Shown: positions 8,736-15,893 of the stretch, piece after piece
How the letters are laid out: every line of letters starts with the position of its first letter
Position numbering within the stretch: the stretch's first letter is position 1
DNA from: Streptomyces sp. HM190
Lineage (GTDB): Bacteria > Actinomycetota > Actinomycetes > Streptomycetales > Streptomycetaceae
Assembly (NCBI RefSeq): GCF_009857135.1
Contig: NZ_CP047318.1
Coordinates: 2,976,001 to 3,040,000, forward strand
Reading direction: 5' to 3'
Length of the DNA stretch: 64,000 bases
Position numbers and translations under genes: made by a program
Notes under the pieces: generated by a model
Told to the model about the DNA's origin: nothing
Database searches by the model: none
Seen by the model: only the letters and a program-made list of their open reading frames with translations

Positions 8736-9221
8736 CTACGGCTGCGGGTGGTGCGCCGGGATCGGGGGGAGGTCGCCCGTCGTCTCGTATGCCGCGAGCA
8801 TGTCGATGCGGCGGATGTGGCGCTCGTCACCGGAGAACGGCGTGTTGAGGAACGTCTCGACGAACTTGGTCGCGTCGTCCTGCGCGTGCATCCGCGCCCC
8901 GACGGCCACGACGTTCGCGTTGTTGTGCTCGCGCCCCAGCGCGGCCGTCTCGGTGCTCCACGCGAGCGCGGCCCGCACGCCGGCCACCTTGTTCGCGGCG
9001 ATCTGCTCCCCGTTGCCGGATCCGCCGATGACGACGCCCAGCGAGCCGGGGTCGGCGGCCGTCCGCTCCGCCGCGCGGAGGCAGAACGGCGGGTAGTCGT
9101 CCTGGGCGTCGTAGATGTGGGGACCGCAGTCGACGGCCTCGTGACCGGCGGCCTTCAGCCACTCGACGAGGTGGTTCTTGAGTTCGTATCCGGCGTGATC
9201 GGAGCCGAGGTAGACGCGCAT
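8736..9221 (-). CDS. rpiB: Ribose-5-phosphate isomerase B
   Basis: 161 residues of the RpiB/LacAB fold; interconverts ribose 5-phosphate and ribulose 5-phosphate in the pentose phosphate pathway. SDHAG at 7-11 and GGSGNGEQIAANK at about 66-78 match the actinobacterial subtype, in which a Glu (here E72) serves as base instead of the Cys of E. coli RpiB. The ATG at 9221 was chosen because family members start MRVYLGSDHAG; the longer frame upstream has no similarity. Confidence 0.93.
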   Translation of the reverse strand: MRVYLGSDHAGYELKNHLVEWLKAAGHEAVDCGPHIYDAQDDYPPFCLRAAERTAADPGSLGVVIGGSGNGEQIAANKVAGVRAALAWSTETAALGREHNNANVVAVGARMHAQDDATKFVETFLNTPFSGDERHIRRIDMLAAYETTGDLPPIPAHHPQP

Positions 9222-9494
9222 GGTCCGAGTGTGACACGCCCGTCTCACCGGGGTGCGATGGGGGCCCGACGGCCGAAAAGCGTGACCTGCACCACGGAAC
9301 CTCAAGAAAAGCTCAAGTAACAATACGGATTCAAAGGTTCAGGATTCCTTTCACCTCCGATTCACTGGACCGATCTTTACGGAGACTCACGCAGTCCCCC
9401 GCCGCCTCTCGTGTCCCGCTCTGACGAGAGTCACCGGGGATCGCGTGGGCAGACGCACGGAAGTCCCCACAACGGCGCAAAGGAAACTCCCCCC

Positions 9495-10982
9495 ATGACC
9501 TCGCAGCCGACTCTGCCGACCGACACCGGCGCACCAGGCTCGTCCTCTCCCCCCTCCCCCGGCCTCCACGCCGGTCTCAAGAACCGCCATCTGTCGATGA
9601 TCGCGATCGGAGGTGTGATCGGGGCGGGCCTGTTCGTCGGGTCGAGCTCCGGTATCGCGACCGCCGGTCCCGGCATCCTGCTGTCCTACGCCCTGGTCGG
9701 CACGATGGTGGTGCTGGTCATGCGGATGCTCGGTGAGATGTCCGCGGCGAACCCCAGCTCCGGGTCGTTCTCCGCGCACGCCGACCGGGCGCTGGGCCGC
9801 TGGGCCGGGTTCTCGATCGGCTGGCTGTACTGGTTCTTCTGGGTCGTCGTCCTCGCGGTGGAGGCGACCGCCGGCGCGGTGATCCTGGAGGGCTGGATCC
9901 CCGCCGTACCGCAGTGGGGCTGGGCGCTGATCGTGATGGTGGTACTGACCGCCACGAACCTGGTCTCGGTGGGCTCGTACGGCGAGTTCGAGTTCTGGTT
10001 CGCCGGTATCAAGGTCGTCGCGATCGCCGCGTTCATCGTGGTGGGCGGGATGGCCGTGTTCGGTGTGCTGCCAGGGGTGGACGCCGAGAAGGCCGGACTG
10101 GGCAACCTGACCGACCACGGCGGGTTCCTGCCCAACGGACCGGGCGCCATCCTCATCGGTGTGCTGCTGGTGGTCTTCTCGTTCATGGGCAGTGAGATCG
10201 CCACGCTCGCCGCCGGGGAGACGGAGGACCCGCAGCGGTCCGTCACGAAGTCGACGAACAGCATCATCTGGCGTATCGCCGTCTTCTACCTGGGCTCGAT
10301 CTTCGTCGTGGTCGCCCTGCTGCCGTGGAACGACCCCTCGATCAAGGAGAAGGGTTCCTACGTCGCGGCGCTGGACTCGCTGGGAATCGCCCACGCGGGT
10401 CAGATCATGAACTTCATCGTGTTGACGTCGGTGCTGTCCTGCCTCAACTCCGGCCTCTACACGGCCTCCCGGATGGCGTTCTCCCTGGGTGAGCGCGGGG
10501 ACGCGCCGCGGTCGTTCGGTCGGACCACGTCGCGCGGCGTGCCGATGACGGCGATCCTGGCCTCGGTGGTCTTCGGGTTCGTCGCGGTGATCTTCAACTA
10601 CTTCTTCCCCGAGGGCGTGTTCCTGTTCCTCGTGAACTCCTCCGGCGCGGTCGCCCTGTTCGTGTGGCTGGTGATCTGCTTCTCCCAGCTGCGGATGCGC
10701 AGGATCATCGAGCGGGAGACCCCGGAGAAGCTCGTGGTGAAGATGTGGCTGTACCCGTATCTGACATGGGCCACCATCGGACTGATCCTCTTCGTCCTCG
10801 CCTACATGCTCACCGACACGGAGCACGGCAACCGGGAGATCCTGTTGCTCTCGCTGCTGGTCGCGGCCATCGTCGTCGGCATCTCCCTGGTGAAGGAGAA
10901 GATCCTCGGGCAGCGGGCGGGCGCGCCGGCCGAGGCGGCCGGCGTGGCCGACAAGACCGCCGAGGCCGACAAGGTGCGCTGA
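9495..10982 (+). CDS. APC-family amino-acid permease (GABA permease type)
   Basis: 495 residues with 12 hydrophobic segments. HLSMIAIGGVIGAGLFVGSS at about 32-51 is the first helix of AAT/GabP permeases, with the GxGxF substrate-binding break. The ATG at 9495 follows AAAGGAAA. It probably imports GABA or a related amino acid with protons. The 273-base upstream region is AT-richer than its surroundings, with CTCAAG repeats and a GAACCT/AGGTTC pair. A perfect 15-bp terminator hairpin follows. The paralogue at 12650 is very similar. Confidence 0.87.
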   Translation: MTSQPTLPTDTGAPGSSSPPSPGLHAGLKNRHLSMIAIGGVIGAGLFVGSSSGIATAGPGILLSYALVGTMVVLVMRMLGEMSAANPSSGSFSAHADRALGRWAGFSIGWLYWFFWVVVLAVEATAGAVILEGWIPAVPQWGWALIVMVVLTATNLVSVGSYGEFEFWFAGIKVVAIAAFIVVGGMAVFGVLPGVDAEKAGLGNLTDHGGFLPNGPGAILIGVLLVVFSFMGSEIATLAAGETEDPQRSVTKSTNSIIWRIAVFYLGSIFVVVALLPWNDPSIKEKGSYVAALDSLGIAHAGQIMNFIVLTSVLSCLNSGLYTASRMAFSLGERGDAPRSFGRTTSRGVPMTAILASVVFGFVAVIFNYFFPEGVFLFLVNSSGAVALFVWLVICFSQLRMRRIIERETPEKLVVKMWLYPYLTWATIGLILFVLAYMLTDTEHGNREILLLSLLVAAIVVGISLVKEKILGQRAGAPAEAAGVADKTAEADKVR

Positions 10983-10996
10983 GCGTCCCGTTCGTC

Positions 10997-11030
10997 GAGA
11001 AGGGCTTCACAGGGGTGTGAAGCCCTTCTC
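10997..11030. terminator. Terminator hairpin after amino-acid permease
   Basis: Perfect 15-base arms GAGAAGGGCTTCACA / TGTGAAGCCCTTCTC around a GGGG loop, followed by a short T run. It can serve both strands. Confidence 0.85.
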
Positions 11031-11265
11031 GGCTTTTCTGCGGACGGGCAGGACGGCCCGGTCCCCGATGTCGGGGTGCCACCAGGTGGTGAGCCGGTAC
11101 GAGGTGCCGCCGGTGTCGAAGCCCAGGGAGCGGACGTGCCAGGGGAGTTGCCGGGCGGTGACGGTGTGCTCCCGGACCGCGGCCGGTTCGCCGCGAACTC
11201 GGTCTCCTGCAGACGGATCCGTCGGTGGCCGGGCCCCTCGCTGATGCTCTGCTCCTTCTTCTCCC
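11007..11265 (-). pseudogene. Possible frameshifted gene remnant
   Basis: On the minus strand two adjacent stretches show strong third-position GC in different frames. One reads EQSISEGPGHRRIRLQETEF (about 11185-11260). The other reads from about 11185 down, TARQLPWHVRSLGFDTGGT and then TTWWHPDIGDRAVLP, ending inside the terminator. Together they look like one short gene broken by a frameshift near 11185. I do not recognise the family. Confidence 0.35.
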
Positions 11266-11282
11266 CCGCAGGCGGACACGCG

Positions 11283-11332
11283 GAAGAGGCTCGCCCGGGT
11301 GGGGGTCGGGTGCGACCCGGGCGAGCCTCTTC
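11283..11332 (-). terminator. Terminator hairpin downstream of bioY
   Basis: Perfect 18-base arms GAAGAGGCTCGCCCGGGT and its complement with a 14-base loop. It lies 117 bases past the bioY stop on the same strand and just upstream of the decayed reading frame, so bioY is its most likely client. Confidence 0.8.
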
Positions 11333-11448
11333 AGAGGGCGACGACGTCACAGTGCGAGCGACTCCCCCAAGGGGGCGGGGGTGTCACGGCATGGGTGACA
11401 CACCCGCACTCCCCGCATCGCCCGCACTCCCCCGCGGGGACTACGACG

Positions 11449-12024
11449 TCACTTGTCCAGCAGCTTCCACGCCGTCGGCAACGCGCCCATCGCCAGCGCG
11501 GCCTTCAGGGCGTCGCCGATCAGGAACGGGGTGAGACCGGCCGCGACTGCGGAGGCGAGGGTGATGTCGGCGGTGGCGGCGAGGTACGGGACGCCGACGG
11601 CGTAGATGACCGCCTCGCCCACGAGCATCGTGCCGGCCATGCGCAGCACGGAGCGGTCGGCGCCCCGGCGGGCGAGGGCGCCCACGGCCGCGGAGGCGAG
11701 GATCATGCCGAGGATGTAGCCGAAGGAGACACCGACGCCGGAGGTGCCGTTCGCGAACCACGGCACGCCCAGGAGGCCGACGAGCGCGTACAGGGCGAGG
11801 GACGCGACACCGCGGCCCGCGCCGAGCGCGGTGCCCACGAGCAGCGCGGCGAAGGTCTGGCCGGTCACCGGGACCGGCGAGCCCGGCACCGGCACGGCGA
11901 TCTGCGCGGCGAGCCCGGTGACGGCGGCGCCACCGACCACCAGCGCGATGTCCCGTACGCGGGAGGCGGGGAGCAGGTCGGCGAGGACCTGACCGGTGCG
12001 GGCGGGGGCGACGGCCGTACTCAT
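11449..12024 (-). CDS. bioY: Biotin transporter BioY (ECF S component)
   Basis: 191 residues with six hydrophobic segments. PVPGSPVPVTGQTFAALLVG at about 45-64 is the BioY signature region. It is the substrate-binding subunit of an energy-coupling-factor biotin importer. No ATPase or T component (BioM/BioN) is adjacent, so it works alone or with a shared ECF module. The ATG at 12024 replaces a longer frame without similarity. A BioQ-like site lies about 45 bases upstream, suggesting biotin-responsive control. Confidence 0.92.
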   Translation of the reverse strand: MSTAVAPARTGQVLADLLPASRVRDIALVVGGAAVTGLAAQIAVPVPGSPVPVTGQTFAALLVGTALGAGRGVASLALYALVGLLGVPWFANGTSGVGVSFGYILGMILASAAVGALARRGADRSVLRMAGTMLVGEAVIYAVGVPYLAATADITLASAVAAGLTPFLIGDALKAALAMGALPTAWKLLDK

Positions 12025-12068
12025 GGGGACTCCGCGAGGGTTGAGGGAAAGAAGGGTGTATGCGGCAT

Positions 12069-12081
12069 CGAACACGGTGAC
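12069..12081 (-). promoter_or_regulatory. BioQ-like operator in bioY promoter
   Basis: CGAAC-ACG-GTGAC, compared with the TGAAC-N3-GTTAC operator known for the TetR-type biotin repressor BioQ of actinobacteria; 8 of the 10 defined bases agree. It sits about 45 bases upstream of the bioY start. Confidence 0.45.
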
Positions 12082-12401
12082 GCTATCCCAGCGGTCATGA
12101 ACAGGACACCGTCAGCCGTCGACAAAGGCGGGAACGACGGCGTGGTGCGCTTTCGACAATGACCTTGGGTTACACCGGGTGGGGCGTGACGCCGGTCACT
12201 GAGGTGAAGTGGCTTTGGCCACGTCGGCACGGAGGGAAGCACCTGTAGGGATTCACCAATCGGGCGGTGGGGGCGGACAGGCACGGCCACCCGTCGCCGC
12301 CCGGGTGAGGCGGCTCCGGCGCGCCGCGCCCGGCACGGCTCGGTGTCGGACCCGTACCCGAGGATGATCGCGACGCCCCGTACCGCGGCGGCACCGGCGC
12401 T

Positions 12402-12535
12402 CTCCCCTTCCGTTCCCCGTCGCTCCCCCTCCCCTCCCCTTCCGTTCCCCGTCGCTCCCCCCTTCCCTCCCCTTCCCTCCCCTTCCGTTCCCCGTCGCTC
12501 CCCACCCTTCCCTCCCGTTCCCCTCCCGTAGCGGC
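12402..12535. repeat. Polypyrimidine tract with triplicated 21-base unit
   Basis: The plus strand is almost pure C/T for about 130 bases. The unit CTTCCGTTCCCCGTCGCTCCC recurs at about 12408, 12439 and 12482, joined by CTCCC spacers. It ends about 115 bases before the permease start. Confidence 0.8.
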
Positions 12536-12649
12536 CCCGTGACCCTGCGTGCCGGACGCGTCCGGATAGCGAACAGCTCCTCGTGCACGCGACGGGCCGT
12601 CCAGACTGTGGACGCTTTTGCCCTCTCACGCATTGGACGAGCCGCGCCC

Positions 12650-14032
12650 ATGCCCAGCACCGTCAAGGCTCCACCGGAGCAGGACGCCGCCCTCTCCCAC
12701 GGCCTCAAGCAGCGCCATCTGTCGATGATCGCCCTCGGCGGGGTGATCGGCGCGGGACTCTTCGTCGGTTCCGGGGCGGGGATCGCCGCCGCAGGCCCGT
12801 CGATCGTCCTCGCGTACGCCCTCTCCGGGCTCCTCGTGATGCTGGTGATGCGGATGCTGGGCGAGATGTCCGCCGCGTATCCCTCGTCGGGCTCCTTCTC
12901 GGCGCACGCGGAACGCGCGGTCGGCCCGTGGGCGGGCTTCACCGCGGGCTGGTCGTTCTGGGTGCTGCTGTGCACCGCCGTGGGCCTGGAGGGCATCGGC
13001 GCCGCGAAGATCGTGACCGGCTGGGTGCCCGGGACGCCCGAGTGGGCGTGGGTCGGGCTGTTCATGCTGGTGTTCCTCGGCACCAACCTGGCGGCCGTGA
13101 AGAACTTCGGCGAGTTCGAGTTCTGGTTCGCCGCGCTGAAGGTCGGTGCGATCACCCTGTTCCTGGTGCTCGGCGTCCTGGCCGTGACCGGGGTCCTCCC
13201 CGGCAGCGACTCGCCCGGCCTCGCCAACCTCACCGGCGAGGGCGGCCTGCTGCCGGGCGGCACGGACGGCCTCGTCGTCGGCCTGCTCGCCTCGATCTTC
13301 GCGTACGGCGGTCTGGAGACCGTGACGATCGCGGCGGCCGAGTCGGAGAACCCCGTGAAGGGCGTGGCGACCGCCGTGCGCACGGCGATGTGGCGCATCG
13401 CCGTCTTCTACGTCGGCTCCATGGCCGTCATCGTGACGCTGGTCCCGTGGAACGCGAAGGCGGTCGTCGAGAAGGGCCCGTACGTCGCCGCCCTCGACCA
13501 CATCGGCATCCCCGGCGCCGGTCAGCTGATGAACGTGGTGGTGTTCGTGGCGCTGCTGAGCGCGATGAACGCCAACATCTACGGCTCCTCGCGCATCGCG
13601 TACTCCCTGGTGGAGCGCGGGCAGGGCCCGAGGTTCCTCGGCCGGGTCTCGGGCGGGGTCCCCCGGACCGCGGTGCTGGCCTCCAGCGTCTTCGGCTTCC
13701 TCTGCGTCGTGCTCAGCTACTGGCGGCCCGACGACGTCTTCGCGTGGCTGCTGAACATGATCGGCGCGGTGATCCTCGTCGTGTGGATCCTCATCGCCGT
13801 CTCGCAGTTGCTGCTGCGCCGCCGGATCGAGCGCGAGGCCCCCGAGCGCCTCGTCGTCCGCATGTGGGCGTTCCCGTGGCTGACGTGGGTGGCGCTGGCC
13901 GGCATGGCGGCGGTGTTCGTCCTCATGGCGCGGGAGCCGGCGACCCGGACGCAGCTGTACTGGTCGGGCGGGATGACGGCGGTACTGGCGGCCGTCGGGT
14001 ACGGATGGCAGCGGGCGCGGGAGCGGCGCTGA
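12650..14032 (+). CDS. APC-family amino-acid permease, second copy
   Basis: 460 residues, 12 hydrophobic segments. HLSMIALGGVIGAGLFVGSG near residue 22 marks it as a paralogue of the permease at 9495, with matching blocks such as RMLGEMSAAYPSSGSFSAHA. It lacks the longer N- and C-terminal tails of that copy. The ATG at 12650 fits the family start, but its ribosome binding site is weak. Substrate probably a neutral amino acid or GABA; not determinable. Confidence 0.85.
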   Translation: MPSTVKAPPEQDAALSHGLKQRHLSMIALGGVIGAGLFVGSGAGIAAAGPSIVLAYALSGLLVMLVMRMLGEMSAAYPSSGSFSAHAERAVGPWAGFTAGWSFWVLLCTAVGLEGIGAAKIVTGWVPGTPEWAWVGLFMLVFLGTNLAAVKNFGEFEFWFAALKVGAITLFLVLGVLAVTGVLPGSDSPGLANLTGEGGLLPGGTDGLVVGLLASIFAYGGLETVTIAAAESENPVKGVATAVRTAMWRIAVFYVGSMAVIVTLVPWNAKAVVEKGPYVAALDHIGIPGAGQLMNVVVFVALLSAMNANIYGSSRIAYSLVERGQGPRFLGRVSGGVPRTAVLASSVFGFLCVVLSYWRPDDVFAWLLNMIGAVILVVWILIAVSQLLLRRRIEREAPERLVVRMWAFPWLTWVALAGMAAVFVLMAREPATRTQLYWSGGMTAVLAAVGYGWQRARERR

Positions 14033-14147
14033 CCGGCTCGCCCCGGGCCGCCGGCACCCGGCCGCACCTCGGCCCCCTCCCCCGTTTCCAGGGGTCGTTC
14101 GGCGCAGCCTCCTCCCCTACGGGCGGTTTCGGCGCGATTCTTGGGGG

Positions 14148-14381
14148 ATGCCGACGTCGCGACGACTGACCTGCCAGACCTGCCGCTCCGAGGAGCCGCA
14201 CGAGCCGCTGACCGCCAAGGAGCGCGACTGGCTGCAGAGACAGCTCGGCAACCCGGTCGCGGACAACTACTACAAGTGCGTCAACGAGCGCCCCGACGGC
14301 ACGGTCTGCCTCAACCTGCGCACCCACGGCCATGAGAAGCACTTCAGGCTCACCAAGCGGCTGCCCGACGAACTGGAGTGA
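14148..14381 (+). CDS. Small zinc-ribbon-like protein
   Basis: 77 residues with four cysteines spaced as a ribbon: CQTC at 9-12, then C44 and C54. The composition is charged, with no signal or membrane segment. Codon use is fully Streptomyces-like and there is a G-rich run immediately before the ATG. I recall conserved small proteins of this type in Streptomyces but know no function. It lies 115 bases after the permease and 48 bases before the DUF4240 gene, on the same strand. Confidence 0.7.
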   Translation: MPTSRRLTCQTCRSEEPHEPLTAKERDWLQRQLGNPVADNYYKCVNERPDGTVCLNLRTHGHEKHFRLTKRLPDELE

Positions 14382-14429
14382 CCCGCGGGCCGGGACGCGT
14401 TGTCAGACCCCCCTGGCAGGCTTCGCCCC

Positions 14430-14987
14430 ATGGACGTGAACGAGTTCTGGAGCATCGTCGACGAGGCGCGCCGCACGGCCCCGGCCCCCGAGGAGCCGGA
14501 CGGGGCCGAAGACGTCGCGGAGCGGGCCGCCGCGCTGCTCGCGGCCCGGCCGGCCGCCGAGATCGTGGCCGCCCAGCAGATCCTGTGGGACCTGCTGAGC
14601 ACGTCGTACCGCGCCCCCCTGTGGGCCGCTGCGTACACGATCAACGGGGGCTGCTCGGACGACGGCTTCGACTACTTCCGGGGCTGGCTCGTGCTCCAGG
14701 GGCGCGAGGTCTTCGAGCGGGCCGTCGCCGACCCCGACTCCCTCGCCGAGTCGTCCGTGGTCCGGCGTGCCTCCGAGGAATGGACCGAGGTCGAGTGCGA
14801 GAGCACCCTCGGCATCGCCTGGGACGCCCATCGCGAGGCCACCGGGCGGGAGTTGCCCCCGGACAGCTTCCGCATCCGCTACCCCGCGCTGGACCCGTCC
14901 TGGGACTTCGACTTCGACGACCGGGCGGAGACGGAGCGCCGACTGCCCCGACTGGCCGCCCTGTACGCGCGGCACCGTCAGGCGTGA
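14430..14987 (+). CDS. DUF4240 domain protein
   Basis: 185 residues. The N-terminus MDVNEFWSIVDEAR, the block LWAAAYTINGGCSDDGFDYF and FRGWLVLQGREVFE match DUF4240 proteins, which are often near polymorphic-toxin or signalling genes but have no assigned activity. ATG 14430 chosen by family alignment. It converges on the DsbA-like gene with a perfect 13-bp hairpin between them. Confidence 0.85.
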   Translation: MDVNEFWSIVDEARRTAPAPEEPDGAEDVAERAAALLAARPAAEIVAAQQILWDLLSTSYRAPLWAAAYTINGGCSDDGFDYFRGWLVLQGREVFERAVADPDSLAESSVVRRASEEWTEVECESTLGIAWDAHREATGRELPPDSFRIRYPALDPSWDFDFDDRAETERRLPRLAALYARHRQA

Positions 14988-15033
14988 ACGACCTGCGGCA
15001 GAGGGCAGAGGGCAGAGGCCGGTACGGACGCCG

Positions 15034-15071
15034 CCCGGCACCGGGCCCCGCGGTGAGAGCCCGGTGCCGGG
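15034..15071. terminator. Bidirectional terminator hairpin
   Basis: CCCGGCACCGGGC and its complement, 13 bases each, with a 12-base loop, between the converging DUF4240 and DsbA-like genes. Confidence 0.8.
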
Positions 15072-15077
15072 GGCGCG

Positions 15078-15731
15078 TCAGACCAGGTTGCTGAAGTCGG
15101 GGCCCTGGGTGCGGGTGCGCTTGATCTCGTAGAAGCCGGGGACCGAGGCGACGAGCAGGGTGCCGTCCCAGAGCTTGGCGGCCTCCTCGCCCTTCGGGGC
15201 GGGGGTGACGACCGGGCCGAAGAACGCGATCTGCTCGCCGTCGGCGCCGGGGACCGCGATGACGGGCGTGCCGACGTCCTGGCCGACCTTGTCGATGCCC
15301 TCCTTGTGGGAGGCGCGCAGCTGCGGCTCGTACGGGGTGGAGTCCCAGTGGTCCATCAGGGAGTCGGGCAGGCCGACCTCCTTCAGTGCCGCGGCGACGA
15401 CCTCCTTGCCGGCGCCCTCGCCCTGGTTGTGGGCTCGGGTGCCGATCGCGGTGTAGAGGTCGCCGAGCACCTCGGCGCCGTGCTCCTCCTGTGCGGCGAT
15501 GACCACGCGGACCGGGCCCCAGGCCTTCGTCTCCAGCAGCTCGCGGTACTCCGCGGGGAGTTCGTCCAGCTTGTTCTCGTTGAGGACCGCGAGGCTCATC
15601 AGATGCCAGCGGACCTCGATGTCACGGACCTTCTCCACCTCCAGGACCCACCGCGAGGTCATCCACGCCCAGGGGCACAGCGGGTCGAACCAGAAGTCGA
15701 CGGGGGTCTTGCCTGAGGTCTGCTCGGACAT
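15078..15731 (-). CDS. DsbA-like mycothiol-dependent nitroreductase family protein (Rv2466c-like)
   Basis: 217-residue thioredoxin-fold protein with the inserted helical domain of DsbA-like enzymes. The N-terminal block VDFWFDPLCPWAW aligns with Rv2466c of M. tuberculosis, a mycothiol-dependent reductase whose active site is C19-P-W-C22. Here the site is C19-P-W-A22, so only the nucleophilic Cys is present. The cis-Pro loop GTPVIAVPGADG is kept. It is divergent from the aminopeptidase gene, with 162 bases between starts. Confidence 0.85.
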   Translation of the reverse strand: MSEQTSGKTPVDFWFDPLCPWAWMTSRWVLEVEKVRDIEVRWHLMSLAVLNENKLDELPAEYRELLETKAWGPVRVVIAAQEEHGAEVLGDLYTAIGTRAHNQGEGAGKEVVAAALKEVGLPDSLMDHWDSTPYEPQLRASHKEGIDKVGQDVGTPVIAVPGADGEQIAFFGPVVTPAPKGEEAAKLWDGTLLVASVPGFYEIKRTRTQGPDFSNLV

Positions 15732-15893
15732 GGTTCTCCTTGAGAAGAAGCAAGAGTGCGATGGTCGGTTTACGGCGCAACAATCCGCAACACCGGCGCC
15801 CCCCGCCTGATTCCCGGCTGCCCGGCGTCAGGAGCACATGGCAGGATCGGCCCTGTCCGCATACTGAACACCACCCCTGAGGGAGTGCCGCCC

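Larger units (their letters stand above)
12025..12649. other. Divergent intergenic region bioY / permease 2
   Basis: 625 bases without a convincing gene. It holds the bioY promoter with a BioQ-like box at 12069-12081, a compositionally mixed stretch to about 12400, a polypyrimidine repeat tract (12402-12535) and a 110-base permease leader. Minus-strand frames across the tract read as Gly/Arg/Glu repeats and look non-coding. Confidence 0.6.

Noticed and set aside
12021..12629. Minus-strand frame of about 200 codons upstream of bioY
   Set aside because: It is mainly the translated polypyrimidine tract, with no conserved block and poor codon bias elsewhere.
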